In this document: one piece after another, positions 26,423-34,923 of the stretch
Position numbering within the stretch: the first letter of the stretch is position 1
How the letters are laid out: each line of letters opens with the position of its first letter
Source of the DNA: Acetatifactor sp.
Lineage (GTDB): Bacteria > Bacillota > Clostridia > Lachnospirales > Lachnospiraceae
Reading direction: 5' to 3'
NCBI GenBank assembly: GCA_016293615.1
Contig: JAEDDX010000002.1
Coordinates: 51,860-115,859 of the forward strand
Length of the DNA: 64,000 bases
The notes under the pieces: generated by a model
Told to the model about the DNA's origin: nothing
What the model saw: only the letters and a program-made list of their open reading frames with translations
Database searches by the model: none
Position numbers and translations under genes: made by a program

Positions 26423-27511
26423 TTATTTATGAATTCTTTCAGCCAACAGATCGCCCATCTGTGTACATCCGACTTTGGTGCAGCCCTCGGACATAATATC
26501 GCCGGTGCGATATCCGTCCTGCAGTACCTGCTTCACGGCTGCTTCGATGGCGTCAGCCTCTCTGTCAAGATCGAAGCTGTAACGAAGCATCATGGAAGCA
26601 CTGAGAATCGTTGCGATCGGGTTCGCAATATCCATGCCTGCAATATCGGGAGCAGAACCATGGCTGGGCTCATACAGACCGAACTTGCTGTCATTTAAGC
26701 TTGCGCTCGCAAGCATTCCGATGGACCCGGTCACCATGCTCGCCTCATCGGAAAGGATGTCACCAAACATATTCTCGGTCAAAATCACGTCAAACTGGGC
26801 CGGATCCTTTACCAGCTGCATCGCACAGTTGTCAACAAGCATATGTTCCAAAGTAACTTCCGGATACTCTTTTGCCACTTCCTCGACTACTTTTCTCCAG
26901 AGTCTGGAGGAGTCCAGTACATTCGCCTTGTCTACGCTTGTGACCTTTTTGCGGCGCTTCATTGCAATATCAAAGCCCTTGATGGCAATTCGTCTGATTT
27001 CATTCTCATCATAGCTCAAGGTATCGATTGCCTTAAGCACTCCGTTCTCCTCAACGGTCTTTCTCTCGCCGAAGTACAGACCGCCGGTGAGTTCTCTCAT
27101 GATCATCATGTCGAAGCCTCTGGCGCTGATCTCCTCCTTCAGAGGGCAGGCACCCGCAAGCTCATCATACAAAATGGCGGGACGCAGATTTGCGAACAGA
27201 TTCAATGCTTTTCGCAGGGCAAGAAGTCCTGCCTCCGGTCTTAAGTTGGGAGGAAGCTGATACCAGGGAGATGTGGTTGTATTACCGCCGATGGAACCCA
27301 TCAGGACGGCATCTGCAGCCTTAGCCTTTGCGATTGCCTCCTCGGTGAGAGGAACTCCGTGCACATCTATGGATGCGCCTCCCATCAGAATATCTTCAAA
27401 AATCATCTTATGACCGTATACCTCAGCGGTCTTTTCGAGCACCTTTTTCGCCTGTGCCACGATCTCGGGACCGATTCCGTCACCGGGAATACAAGTGATA
27501 TGTAATTCCAT
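26423..27511 (-). CDS. leuB: 3-isopropylmalate dehydrogenase
   Basis: A 362-residue NAD-dependent decarboxylating dehydrogenase of leucine synthesis. Typical stretches are the N-terminal [19 protein letters not shown], the Tyr-containing [12 protein letters not shown], and the metal/NAD region [23 protein letters not shown] precedes the ATG at 27511; a longer reading to 27619 runs into the leader. It is the first gene of leuB-ilvD-ilvB. The preceding leader of about 140 bases shows neither a T-box nor a leucine-rich leader peptide. Confidence 0.96.
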   Translation of the reverse strand: MELHITCIPGDGIGPEIVAQAKKVLEKTAEVYGHKMIFEDILMGGASIDVHGVPLTEEAIAKAKAADAVLMGSIGGNTTTSPWYQLPPNLRPEAGLLALRKALNLFANLRPAILYDELAGACPLKEEISARGFDMMIMRELTGGLYFGERKTVEENGVLKAIDTLSYDENEIRRIAIKGFDIAMKRRKKVTSVDKANVLDSSRLWRKVVEEVAKEYPEVTLEHMLVDNCAMQLVKDPAQFDVILTENMFGDILSDEASMVTGSIGMLASASLNDSKFGLYEPSHGSAPDIAGMDIANPIATILSASMMLRYSFDLDREADAIEAAVKQVLQDGYRTGDIMSEGCTKVGCTQMGDLLAERIHK

Positions 27512-27658
27512 GCTGCTCTTCCTTTCTGACTCATTATGTTGTATCCGGCTCATTCCGAAAGCATAAATCCGTGCGCAAACCCGCTCGCCCTGTCGGATGT
27601 TTGCTTTAAAAATGAGCATGTTTTATCGCAACGAGAATCGCGAATACATATTCATAAT

Positions 27659-27687
27659 ATGATAACTGATTACAGACAAAATAGCAA
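27659..27687 (-). promoter_or_regulatory. Candidate leuB operon promoter
   Basis: On the minus strand TTGCTA and TATCAT are 17 bases apart, leaving a leader of about 140 bases before leuB. Confidence 0.5.
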
Positions 27688-27716
27688 TAAAATATTAAAA
27701 AGAATCAAGGAAAAAG

Positions 27717-27748
27717 AAAGAGAGTGATGCACCCGCAACACTCTCTTT
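27717..27748 (-). terminator. Terminator after yajC
   Basis: AAAGAGAGTG and CACTCTCTTT form a perfect 10-bp stem 14 bases after the yajC stop, followed on the minus strand by CTTTTTCC. Confidence 0.8.
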
Positions 27749-27761
27749 GAAAAATCATTCC

Positions 27762-28076
27762 TTATTCTGCCTTCTCGACGCGGCTGATAGCGTTCTTGTC
27801 CATCGGAATACGGCAGTTTTTATTGTTGCCGAACTCTACAACCACGGTATCGTCTGAGATGTCGATGATGATTCCGTAAAAACCGGAAGTGGTCAGCACG
27901 CAGTCACCAACCTCCAGGGCAGCAAGCATTGCAGCCATTCTCTTCTTCTCCTTGCTCTGGGGTCTGAAAAAGAAAAACCACATCGCAACAATAAAAATAC
28001 CATAAATCAGTACCATACTAATCAGGCCTCCGCCTGCTGAAACGCCTGCATCTGCAGCTGTCAATAAAATACCCAT
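27762..28076 (-). CDS. yajC: Preprotein translocase subunit YajC
   Basis: A 104-residue single-pass membrane protein. The hydrophobic segment ISMVLIYGIFIVAMWFFFF is followed directly by RPQSKEKKR, the hallmark of YajC, and a small soluble domain (VGDCVLTTSGFYGIIIDI). YajC is an accessory partner of SecDF/YidC at the Sec translocon. GGAGG lies 4 bases before the ATG at 28076. It sits 104 bases downstream of tgt, the usual tgt-yajC order, and ends at a terminator. Confidence 0.95.
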   Translation of the reverse strand: MGILLTAADAGVSAGGGLISMVLIYGIFIVAMWFFFFRPQSKEKKRMAAMLAALEVGDCVLTTSGFYGIIIDISDDTVVVEFGNNKNCRIPMDKNAISRVEKAE

Positions 28077-28180
28077 TTTTCCTCCATTCCGTCCAGACCT
28101 TGGTCTGAATCTCTCGTCTAAATCAATATCATACACAAATTCACGGGAATCGGCAAGTAAATTTTCTATAAAAAACCGTA

Positions 28181-29326
28181 TCAAAATGAATCTTGCGGTC
28201 CCGACGCCATTCCTTCCAGTTTTGCCTTTTTATAGGAGGCAAAGCAGCCCCGGTCTAAAGCATCCCGGATCTCTTCCATCATGGTATTATAGAAGTACAG
28301 ATTGTGGAGCACGCAGAGTCTCATGCCGAGCATTTCCTTTGCCTTCAGCAGATGACGGATGTAAGCTCTGGAGTATCTTCTGCAGGCAGGACATCCGCAG
28401 CCCTCTTCAATCGGGCGGCTGTCAAGCTCATACTTCGCATTGAAGAGATTGATCTTGCCGTGATTGGTGTAGACATGACCGTGACGGCCGTTTCGGCTGG
28501 GATATACACAGTCAAAGAAATCAATTCCCCTCTCGACACCCTCCAGAATATTGGCCGGCGTACCGACGCCCATCAGGTAAGTCGGTTTATGTTTCGGCAG
28601 GAAGGGAACGACTTCGTCCAGGATATAATACATTTCCTCATGCGTCTCACCGACGGCAAGTCCTCCGACCGCATATCCGTCAAGCTCCATCTCGGAGATC
28701 CTTTTTGCATGCTCAATTCTAAGATCCGCATAGACAGCGCCCTGATTGATGCCAAACAGCAGCTGTTGTCTGTTGATGGTATCCTCCAGGGAATTCAGTC
28801 TGGCCATCTCCTTGCGGCATCTTTCCAGCCATCTTGTGGTTCGCTCTACGGAAGCCTTGACATAGGCTCTGTCCGCCTTGCTGGGCGCACACTCATCGAA
28901 CGCCATGGCAATCGTGGAGGCAAGATTAGACTGGATCTGCATACTCTGCTCGGGACCCATGAAAATCCGGTGACCGTCTATATGGGACTGGAAGGTAACA
29001 CCCTCCTCCTTAATCTTTCGCAGTCCAGCCAGGGAGAACACCTGAAATCCGCCGGAGTCGGTCAGAATCGGCTTGTTCCAGGACATAAACTTATGAAGTC
29101 CGCCCATTTTTTTGACAACCTCATCGCCGGGCCGTACATGCAGATGGTAGGTATTGGAAAGCTCAACCTGCGTTTTGATGCCTTCCAGATCTTCCGTGGA
29201 GACAGCCCCTTTGATCGCTGCCACGGTACCGACATTCATGAAAACAGGGGTCTGGATCGTGCCGTGAACGGTTTCTACGACCGCTCTCTTCGCCCGCCCC
29301 TCCTGTTTTAGGATCTCATACTTCAT
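28181..29326 (-). CDS. tgt: tRNA-guanine transglycosylase (queuosine synthesis)
   Basis: A 381-residue enzyme that exchanges guanine 34 of certain tRNAs for the queuosine precursor preQ1. DSGGFQVFSL carries a catalytic Asp, FDCVYPSRNGRHG the nucleophile Asp, and zinc ligands are in GCGCPAC and the later CVLHNLYFY. Length is normal. The ATG at 29326 has GGAG 8 bases upstream; a TTG two codons before is less likely. It is co-directional with yajC and divergent from aroC. Confidence 0.96.
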   Translation of the reverse strand: MKYEILKQEGRAKRAVVETVHGTIQTPVFMNVGTVAAIKGAVSTEDLEGIKTQVELSNTYHLHVRPGDEVVKKMGGLHKFMSWNKPILTDSGGFQVFSLAGLRKIKEEGVTFQSHIDGHRIFMGPEQSMQIQSNLASTIAMAFDECAPSKADRAYVKASVERTTRWLERCRKEMARLNSLEDTINRQQLLFGINQGAVYADLRIEHAKRISEMELDGYAVGGLAVGETHEEMYYILDEVVPFLPKHKPTYLMGVGTPANILEGVERGIDFFDCVYPSRNGRHGHVYTNHGKINLFNAKYELDSRPIEEGCGCPACRRYSRAYIRHLLKAKEMLGMRLCVLHNLYFYNTMMEEIRDALDRGCFASYKKAKLEGMASGPQDSF

Positions 29327-29443
29327 ACACAATACTCCATTCTGTTACTCAATAACGCTTTCCCGGCCCGAAACATTGTCGGGATTTCATTCGCAACTAA
29401 TATAACATATAATTGTCTCAGATGCATCTTTTTTTCAAAAAAG

Positions 29444-29472
29444 TTGCGAATTTACACCCGTTACATTATAAT
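29444..29472 (+). promoter_or_regulatory. aroC promoter
   Basis: TTGCGA and a perfect TATAAT are 17 bases apart, giving a leader of about 85 bases that contains the inverted pair CCCTCC...GGAGGG before the ribosome binding site. Confidence 0.7.
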
Positions 29473-29562
29473 CATTTCGTATCAAACATCAAATTGCTCT
29501 TTTCGATACGCCCTCCCGTAACATTTCGAATGCACCGGAGGGTTACAGACGGAGGTTAAAAC

Positions 29563-30663
29563 ATGGCAGGATCCTCATTCGGAACCATTTTCAGAATCAC
29601 AACCTGGGGAGAATCTCACGGCAAGGCACTCGGAGTCGTCATCGACGGATGTCCCGCGGGGCTTTCCCTGTGCGAAGACGACATTCAAAGCTATTTAAAC
29701 CGCAGAAAACCGGGCACCAGCAGCATTACCACTCCCCGCAGGGAAGGCGATCTGGTAGAGATTTTGTCCGGAGTGTTCGAAGGAAAAACAACCGGCACTC
29801 CGATCTCCTTACTTGTCAGAAATACTTCTCAGATTTCCGGAGATTACAGTGAGATCGCTTCCTACTATCGTCCCGGACATGCCGACTATACCTTTGACCA
29901 AAAGTATGGCTTCCGCGATTATCGCGGCGGCGGGCGTTCTTCGGGCCGTGAGACCATCGGAAGAGTTGCCGCAGGAGCGATTGCCGCTAAGCTTTTACAA
30001 GAGCTTGGAATTACAGTTCGCGCTTACACCCGTTCCATCGGTCCGGTTGAAGCTGATTTAAGCAAGTTCGACGCGGACGCGATCCTCTCCACTCCGACCG
30101 CAATGCCGGACAGAGAAGCGGACGCCAGAGCCGTTGCCTATCTGGAGCAGACCAAGAAGGATCTGGATTCCTCCGGCGGATGTATGGAATGTATGATTCA
30201 AGGCTTGCCCGCAGGAATCGGTGACCCTGTGTTTGAGAAGCTGGATGCCAATCTTGCAAAGGCGATCATGTCGATCGGCGCCGTCAAGGCAGTCGAGATC
30301 GGCGACGGCTGCGAAGTCTCCCGCTCCAGAGGAAGCCAAAACAATGATGCGTTCTGTATGAAGGACGGAACCGTTTCCAAGAAGACCAATCACGCAGGCG
30401 GTATTCTCGGCGGCATCAGCGACGGAAGTACCGTGACAATCCGCGCCCATGTGAAGCCCACCCCTTCGATCTACAGACAGCAGGACACCGTGAACCGGTC
30501 CGGCGAAGAAATCGAAGTCTGCATCAAGGGACGCCATGACCCCATCATCGTACCGCGCGCCGTAGTTGTCATGGAATGCATGACGGCGATCACCGTTCTC
30601 GACGCCATGATGGTCAACATGTCCGCAAAGCTCGATTCTCTCAGGGATTTCTATCATGACTGA
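29563..30663 (+). CDS. aroC: Chorismate synthase
   Basis: A 366-residue FMN-dependent enzyme making chorismate from 5-enolpyruvylshikimate 3-phosphate, the last shared step to aromatic amino acids and folate. The start GTIFRITTWGESHGKALGVV, the signature RGGGRSSGRETIGRVA and the late RHDPIIVPRAV.V.E are all intact. GACGGAGG precedes the ATG. It is alone on the plus strand with its own promoter and a shared terminator, so it is a single-gene unit. Other shikimate genes are absent. Confidence 0.97.
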   Translation: MAGSSFGTIFRITTWGESHGKALGVVIDGCPAGLSLCEDDIQSYLNRRKPGTSSITTPRREGDLVEILSGVFEGKTTGTPISLLVRNTSQISGDYSEIASYYRPGHADYTFDQKYGFRDYRGGGRSSGRETIGRVAAGAIAAKLLQELGITVRAYTRSIGPVEADLSKFDADAILSTPTAMPDREADARAVAYLEQTKKDLDSSGGCMECMIQGLPAGIGDPVFEKLDANLAKAIMSIGAVKAVEIGDGCEVSRSRGSQNNDAFCMKDGTVSKKTNHAGGILGGISDGSTVTIRAHVKPTPSIYRQQDTVNRSGEEIEVCIKGRHDPIIVPRAVVVMECMTAITVLDAMMVNMSAKLDSLRDFYHD

Positions 30664-30737
30664 TTTTCTGACATCGTCAGGATACTCTCGCTGTTCATTT
30701 TGTCCAACAATTCCATACACTATTTTCTTAAAACAAA

Positions 30738-30771
30738 AAGCCGGCAAAGGAACCCCGTCCTTTACCGGCTT
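30738..30771. terminator. Terminator between aroC and the lactonase-like gene
   Basis: AAGCCGG(C)AAAGGA and TCCTTT(A)CCGGCTT form a 13-bp stem around ACCCCG, with A-rich and T-rich flanks. It serves two convergent genes. Confidence 0.85.
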
Positions 30772-30797
30772 GTAATCTTTTACTCACTTTTTCACAA

Positions 30798-31850
30798 TTA
30801 TTTCAGCTTCAGGAATGTGATGCAGTTGGGCACATTTACCCGAATGGGCGGCCCGTTCATAATCAGAGTCTTATTTTCAATGTCAACCTTGAAGAAGGTC
30901 AGGTCATTGGACTCATGATTTAAGGATACCAGAAACTTGTTGTTCGGGAACAGACTTGCATCCTTCGGATAGTCGCCGCTAATGGGGAGGGAAAATACCT
31001 TCTCGAGTAAGCCGGTATTCTCGTCCACATGGAACAACACTGCGGTATTGTCTCCCGCAACCGTGCTCAGAAGATAATTGTGGTCTTCCGAGAAGGTAAG
31101 GGCGCTGGTCGCGTTGCTGCTTCCTCTCTCAACCTTCGCGGTCGGAACGGTCTGAATCTTCTCAAAGTGAGGCTGTCCGTTGATGTCCTCGTAGGAATAG
31201 ACATCAATATAACATTTCCACTCATGCACGATATACAGGTATTTACCGTCCCTGGATATTTTAATGTGTCTGGGTGCGGACTCTAATTCACTGCGAATGA
31301 CATCCGCAAGGCTTACCTTGCCGGTCATCAGATCCAGACGATACACATTGATGTGATCCATACCCTGGTCGGCAACCAGCAGATACTTATTGTCATGCGT
31401 CATTCTCGCACAGTTAATGTGAGGTCTGAAATTTCTCTCGGCAAGACTTCCCAAACCCTTGTGGAAGATTTCGTCGGTGATCTCACCGATGGAACCGTCA
31501 TCATTCAGACGCATTACGGTCAGCTTTCCGTCGTGATATCCTGCAATAAACAGATACTTGTCCGTGTAGTCGGTTGACACATAGCACCCTCTCATACCGT
31601 TTGCGGGTGCGAAATTGAGCAGGTCCAAAGTACCGTTTCTCTTGATTTTGTAAGCCTCCACTCCGAAGTCCGTGATGGAATAGAGGTATTTCTCGTTATG
31701 GGAGATCGTAACATAAGACGAATTGGTAATCTCAACCTGGTCTTTCTCGATAAATCGTCCCTTTTCCATATCCACATCATAGATCCTGATTCCATGATTA
31801 TCTCCGCCTGTATAGGTGGATACATAAGCAACATATTTTTCCTGACTCAC
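30798..31850 (-). CDS. Lactonase-family beta-propeller protein
   Basis: A 350-residue protein of the 6-phosphogluconolactonase (Pgl/YbhE-like) seven-bladed propeller family. Repeats such as YVTISHNEKYLYSI, HIKISRDGKYLYIVHE and KDASLFPNNKFLVSLNHESND recur about every 45 residues, and NFRPHINCARMTHDNKYLLVADQG fits the active-site blade. Members hydrolyse 6-phosphogluconolactone or related lactones, but many are untested. The start is GTG with GGAGG 9 bases upstream. It is monocistronic, with its own promoter and terminator. No other pentose phosphate gene is adjacent. Confidence 0.82.
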   Translation of the reverse strand: MSQEKYVAYVSTYTGGDNHGIRIYDVDMEKGRFIEKDQVEITNSSYVTISHNEKYLYSITDFGVEAYKIKRNGTLDLLNFAPANGMRGCYVSTDYTDKYLFIAGYHDGKLTVMRLNDDGSIGEITDEIFHKGLGSLAERNFRPHINCARMTHDNKYLLVADQGMDHINVYRLDLMTGKVSLADVIRSELESAPRHIKISRDGKYLYIVHEWKCYIDVYSYEDINGQPHFEKIQTVPTAKVERGSSNATSALTFSEDHNYLLSTVAGDNTAVLFHVDENTGLLEKVFSLPISGDYPKDASLFPNNKFLVSLNHESNDLTFFKVDIENKTLIMNGPPIRVNVPNCITFLKLK

Positions 31851-31882
31851 CTTGGAAATCCTCCTTATGTTTTCTGCACCTT

Positions 31883-31911
31883 ATCTTAACAAAAAAAGTG
31901 GTTTCTGTCGA
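31883..31911 (-). promoter_or_regulatory. Promoter of the lactonase-like gene
   Basis: TCGACA and TAAGAT with 17 bases between, 30 bases before the GTG start. Confidence 0.55.
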
Positions 31912-31940
31912 GATTTTTTTATCAGCTGCGCAAAATAAAA

Positions 31941-31963
31941 TCGGGACCGTTTTCACAGTCCCG
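31941..31963 (-). terminator. Terminator after the Cys-rich small gene
   Basis: TCGGGAC / GTCCCGA form a 7-bp stem, followed on the minus strand by TTTTATTTTG, 13 bases past the stop at 31977. Confidence 0.7.
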
Positions 31964-31976
31964 AACCATGCTTTTT

Positions 31977-32249
31977 TCAGTCACAGTTTTCTTTTTCAGG
32001 ATGGTCATAAGACTGCCAGGCCGGGGGAATTCTTCCCTGAATCTCGCAGACAATGTCCTGCTTGTGATCACAGCTTTTCCTTTCGTCTCTACGATCACAA
32101 TCCCTCATCTCACAAGGTCCGCAGCCACTCCTTTCCTCCATACAGGGTCTGTGGTTCTTATGGCAGTGTTCTTTCTTGTGTTGTCCGCAGCAGTCGCAGT
32201 CATTTTGACAGCAGGAAAACAATAACAAAAGAAGAATCCAACAATTCAT
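31977..32249 (-). CDS. Small cysteine-rich protein, function unknown
   Basis: A 90-residue protein with 14 cysteines plus several histidines. A short hydrophobic start (MNCWILLLLLFSCC) is followed by a run of C, CxC, CC, HC, PC, GCGPC and DC elements. The N-terminus could be a short membrane anchor or a poor lipoprotein-like signal. The Cys/His density suggests metal binding, but no known domain is recognised. A ribosome binding site (AAGGTGA) and tight spacing, 6 bases after the DUF5662 gene, support a real gene and place it last in the operon headed by the isoamylase-like protein. Confidence 0.7.
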   Translation of the reverse strand: MNCWILLLLLFSCCQNDCDCCGQHKKEHCHKNHRPCMEERSGCGPCEMRDCDRRDERKSCDHKQDIVCEIQGRIPPAWQSYDHPEKENCD

Positions 32250-32255
32250 ATATTG

Positions 32256-32858
32256 TCACCTTCGTTTTTTTATAAGGTATGATAAACCTGCTGTTTGTTG
32301 CCCGTCCGCTGTTTCCTTTTTTACCAGATTCTTTTTTACCTCCGCAAAGGTTTCGCGCTCTCCTTTTTCTGCCAGCATTCTGAGATAATATTCCAGCTTC
32401 TCGCAGGTCTTGGGATGGATGAGCTCGTGTCTGGTCCCGTTGTCAAAATACTGCAGCGGGCACGAATCATCATATGCCTCTCCCTTGTAGACCTTACTCG
32501 CGGCAATGCGGTCCATGATCATCTCGGCCACATACCGGTCCGGCATCTCGACGGGAACCATTTTCCCCCTGAGCGCAGGATCGTTGGAATAATCGATCCA
32601 GTATTCGTAGTGGTGCTTGTTGCGGCCCTTGTGATGCATCCAGGAATTCGAATACCCGATATCCTCCCGCTCCGCATTGTTAGGGCTTCTGGTCCCCTGA
32701 AAATACTTTGCGCCGACCAGAAATTCCGTCGGACTGTATTTGGACATATCGTGCAAAATGCCCTGGCGGATCAAACCCACGCGAAAGCATCCCTGCGCAA
32801 CCAGGTATTTATGATAGGTGATCGTCTTAAAATGATTCCACATGTTACCCATGGTCAT
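32256..32858 (-). CDS. DUF5662 family protein
   Basis: A 200-residue soluble protein resembling DUF5662, a family common in Firmicutes without known activity. It is rich in conserved His/Asp elements: GILHDMSKYSPTEF, WMHHKGRNKHHYEYW and DRIAASKVYKG. The HD and HH spacing is like that of metal-dependent HD-type phosphohydrolases, which is only a suggestion. AAAGG lies before the ATG, whose first bases overlap the stop codon of the upstream isoamylase-like gene by 4 bases, so translation is coupled. The Cys-rich gene follows 6 bases later. Confidence 0.72.
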   Translation of the reverse strand: MTMGNMWNHFKTITYHKYLVAQGCFRVGLIRQGILHDMSKYSPTEFLVGAKYFQGTRSPNNAEREDIGYSNSWMHHKGRNKHHYEYWIDYSNDPALRGKMVPVEMPDRYVAEMIMDRIAASKVYKGEAYDDSCPLQYFDNGTRHELIHPKTCEKLEYYLRMLAEKGERETFAEVKKNLVKKETADGQQTAGLSYLIKKRR

Positions 32859-34756
32859 AAAACCTTTCTCTTGCCGGTGGTTTGTTTTGTTTTCTGTCCG
32901 ACCTCTGTCTCATTGACACACAAAGGTACCGTCGGTGTGGCGATATAGACTGTGATACTTCTCGGTGCACAGACAATGCGATTCTCCTGTATTTCACAGT
33001 CTGTCTCATCCAAAGATGCCGCCGTCGACAGTACAGGCACCCACTGACAGGTTTTCGGAAGCTTCGGCAATGCCAGAGGATGGCTCTCCCAGTGCATGTT
33101 CATGGCAATATAGAGGAAATCATCCTCTCCGCTGCCCTTCTTTGCATATTTTCCGCACAGCATCATCCCTGCGTGGCGCAAAACCGGGTCTGCAGCCAGT
33201 TTCCAGGCGCTCTCTCCGTGATAGGAGAGATCCGGATAACCGCAGGAAAGCGTATCCATCAAAAGCAGCTCTTTTGAGGGCGTCAGGATGGGATGCTCTC
33301 TTCGAAAGGCTGTCATCTTCTTCCAGAAGCTCAGTACTCTGTTCCCCTTCCGCACCAGGCTCCAGTCAAGCCAGGTTGTCTCGTTGTCCTGACAATAAGG
33401 ATTATTATTTCCCTGTTGGGAATTGCCGAATTCATCCCCCATGAAAATCATCGGAGCGGACGCAGTCAAAAGGAGCATGGCAATGGCGTTCTGTATCTGC
33501 TGCAGGCGGAGGCGATTGACCTTACGACTCTTCGAAGGCCCCTCCTCACCGCAGTTCCAGCTGCAATTGTATACTGCGCCGTCCTGATTCTGCTCTCCGT
33601 TTGCTTCATTGTGCTTGTCATTGTACGAAACCAGGTCTGCCAGCGTAAACCCACAATAATTCGTAAAATAATGAACTCTGCCGGTTCCCGACGGGATGTG
33701 CCTCATGTGATAAAGAGCTGTGCCCAGCATGTTCTCATCGCCCTTTAAGAATCTGCGCATATCGTAGAGATATTGATCATTACACTGTGCAAGATGTGCA
33801 AATACGGGAGTCCCGCCGCCGGTATTGCTGATATCACAGGAAAGAATCTTGCAGTCGGCAAGAAGCGGATCTTCACAGATGAGATCAATCGGAAGATCAG
33901 GCCCCATCACATAAAAACCGTCAATATGATACTCCGTCAGCCAGAAGCGCAGGATCTCACAGATCTCCCCCCTGCAAACATCCTCCGGGAAATAGAACTG
34001 CATCAGAAGCTCCATATGATTCAGGTGGAGGGCTTGTACCAGTTCCTTCAGTTCACGGCCCGCATCCTCTCCATAGGCATAATTGGCCTTCGGCGCATAA
34101 TAAAAGCCCTTTGTGTACCCCCAGTAATTCAGCCTCTCGGGGGAGAGCTCCTTTTGCAATTGTAATCGGACTGTATTCTCTTGCTCTTCTTCCGGCTCCG
34201 GCAGCTCGATAAACTCATACGCCGGCTGCAGAAGCACCGAGGTCACACCGATCTCTTTCAGATACGGTATCTTTTCCATGATTCCGCGATAGGTTCCGGG
34301 CGCTTTTACCCCGGAAGAAGGATGCGCAGTGAAGCCTCTGACATGCATACCGTAAAAGATACAGTCTGCATAAGGGATACAGGGTCTCTTATCCCGGTTC
34401 CACGCAAACGCCGTAGGAACACAGTTTGCTTTATAAGCACTTTCTTTTCGCTTTGTTCCGAACGGTCCGGTCTTCACAAAGGAAGTCGCATGTCGGTCGG
34501 GCACGGAAGTATCCTTCTGATAAAATAAATAGGTGGTCTCGGAAACATCGATTTCCTCCACGGTTTTGGTATATACGAAACCGGTTCTGTCCTCCTCGCA
34601 GAAAGGTATCTTACGAATCAGTTCATCGGTTTTTTTGTCATAAAGCAGAATCCCGCAGTCAGGCTCCTTCGATACAAAAGAAAATCGTACAGAGTCCTTG
34701 TGCCCCTTCTGTCCGTTCTGACAGGGATTTATAGTATTCGCAGTCACATGTTGCAT
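32855..34756 (-). CDS. GH13 isoamylase/GlgX-like protein lacking catalytic acids
   Basis: A 633-residue protein with the architecture of glycogen debranching enzymes: N-terminal beta domain, then a GH13 barrel with well-kept segments HVRGFTAHPSSGV, LQPAYEFIELPE, NYWGYTKGFYYAPKANYA, LVSYNDKHNEANGE, MGDEFGNSQQGNNNPYCQDN and TTWLDW. The three catalytic acids are gone. Region II reads HIDGFYVMG where active enzymes have GFRFD (nucleophile position is Met284, the invariant Arg is Tyr282). The acid/base Glu region reads ILSCDIS (Cys307), and region IV reads FTNYCGFTL instead of HDGFTL (Cys368). It is therefore probably a glucan-binding or regulatory homologue. The ATG at 34756 has AGGGGG upstream. 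It is first in an operon with DUF5662 and the Cys-rich gene. Confidence 0.88.
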   Translation of the reverse strand: MQHVTANTINPCQNGQKGHKDSVRFSFVSKEPDCGILLYDKKTDELIRKIPFCEEDRTGFVYTKTVEEIDVSETTYLFYQKDTSVPDRHATSFVKTGPFGTKRKESAYKANCVPTAFAWNRDKRPCIPYADCIFYGMHVRGFTAHPSSGVKAPGTYRGIMEKIPYLKEIGVTSVLLQPAYEFIELPEPEEEQENTVRLQLQKELSPERLNYWGYTKGFYYAPKANYAYGEDAGRELKELVQALHLNHMELLMQFYFPEDVCRGEICEILRFWLTEYHIDGFYVMGPDLPIDLICEDPLLADCKILSCDISNTGGGTPVFAHLAQCNDQYLYDMRRFLKGDENMLGTALYHMRHIPSGTGRVHYFTNYCGFTLADLVSYNDKHNEANGEQNQDGAVYNCSWNCGEEGPSKSRKVNRLRLQQIQNAIAMLLLTASAPMIFMGDEFGNSQQGNNNPYCQDNETTWLDWSLVRKGNRVLSFWKKMTAFRREHPILTPSKELLLMDTLSCGYPDLSYHGESAWKLAADPVLRHAGMMLCGKYAKKGSGEDDFLYIAMNMHWESHPLALPKLPKTCQWVPVLSTAASLDETDCEIQENRIVCAPRSITVYIATPTVPLCVNETEVGQKTKQTTGKRKVL

Positions 34757-34795
34757 CGCACATCCCCCTTTGATTGTGGTTGCTTTTCTATGTTC

Positions 34796-34824
34796 ATTAT
34801 AATCATTTAGGGCAAAAATCACAA
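34796..34824 (-). promoter_or_regulatory. Promoter of the isoamylase-like operon
   Basis: TTGTGA and a perfect TATAAT 17 bases apart on the minus strand, about 40 bases before the ATG. Confidence 0.75.
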
Positions 34825-34873
34825 GGAAATTTCATGGATCGAACGGATTCCTGTGGCATACATCGTAAGGAAG

Positions 34874-34901
34874 TTGACAAAATCTTCAGTTGGGTTATGA
34901 T
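34874..34901 (+). promoter_or_regulatory. Promoter of the CapA-like gene
   Basis: TTGACA and TATGAT are 16 bases apart. The -10 contains the only nearby ATG (34897), which therefore lies upstream of the transcript and cannot be the start codon; the TTG at 34924 can. Confidence 0.75.
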
Positions 34902-34923
34902 ACAAGAGAAAGGATGTGATAAT

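Noticed and set aside
27512..27761. T-box or leucine attenuator before leuB
   Set aside because: No T-box consensus (GGTGG.ACCGCG) and no leucine-rich leader peptide can be seen; only a candidate promoter and the yajC terminator.
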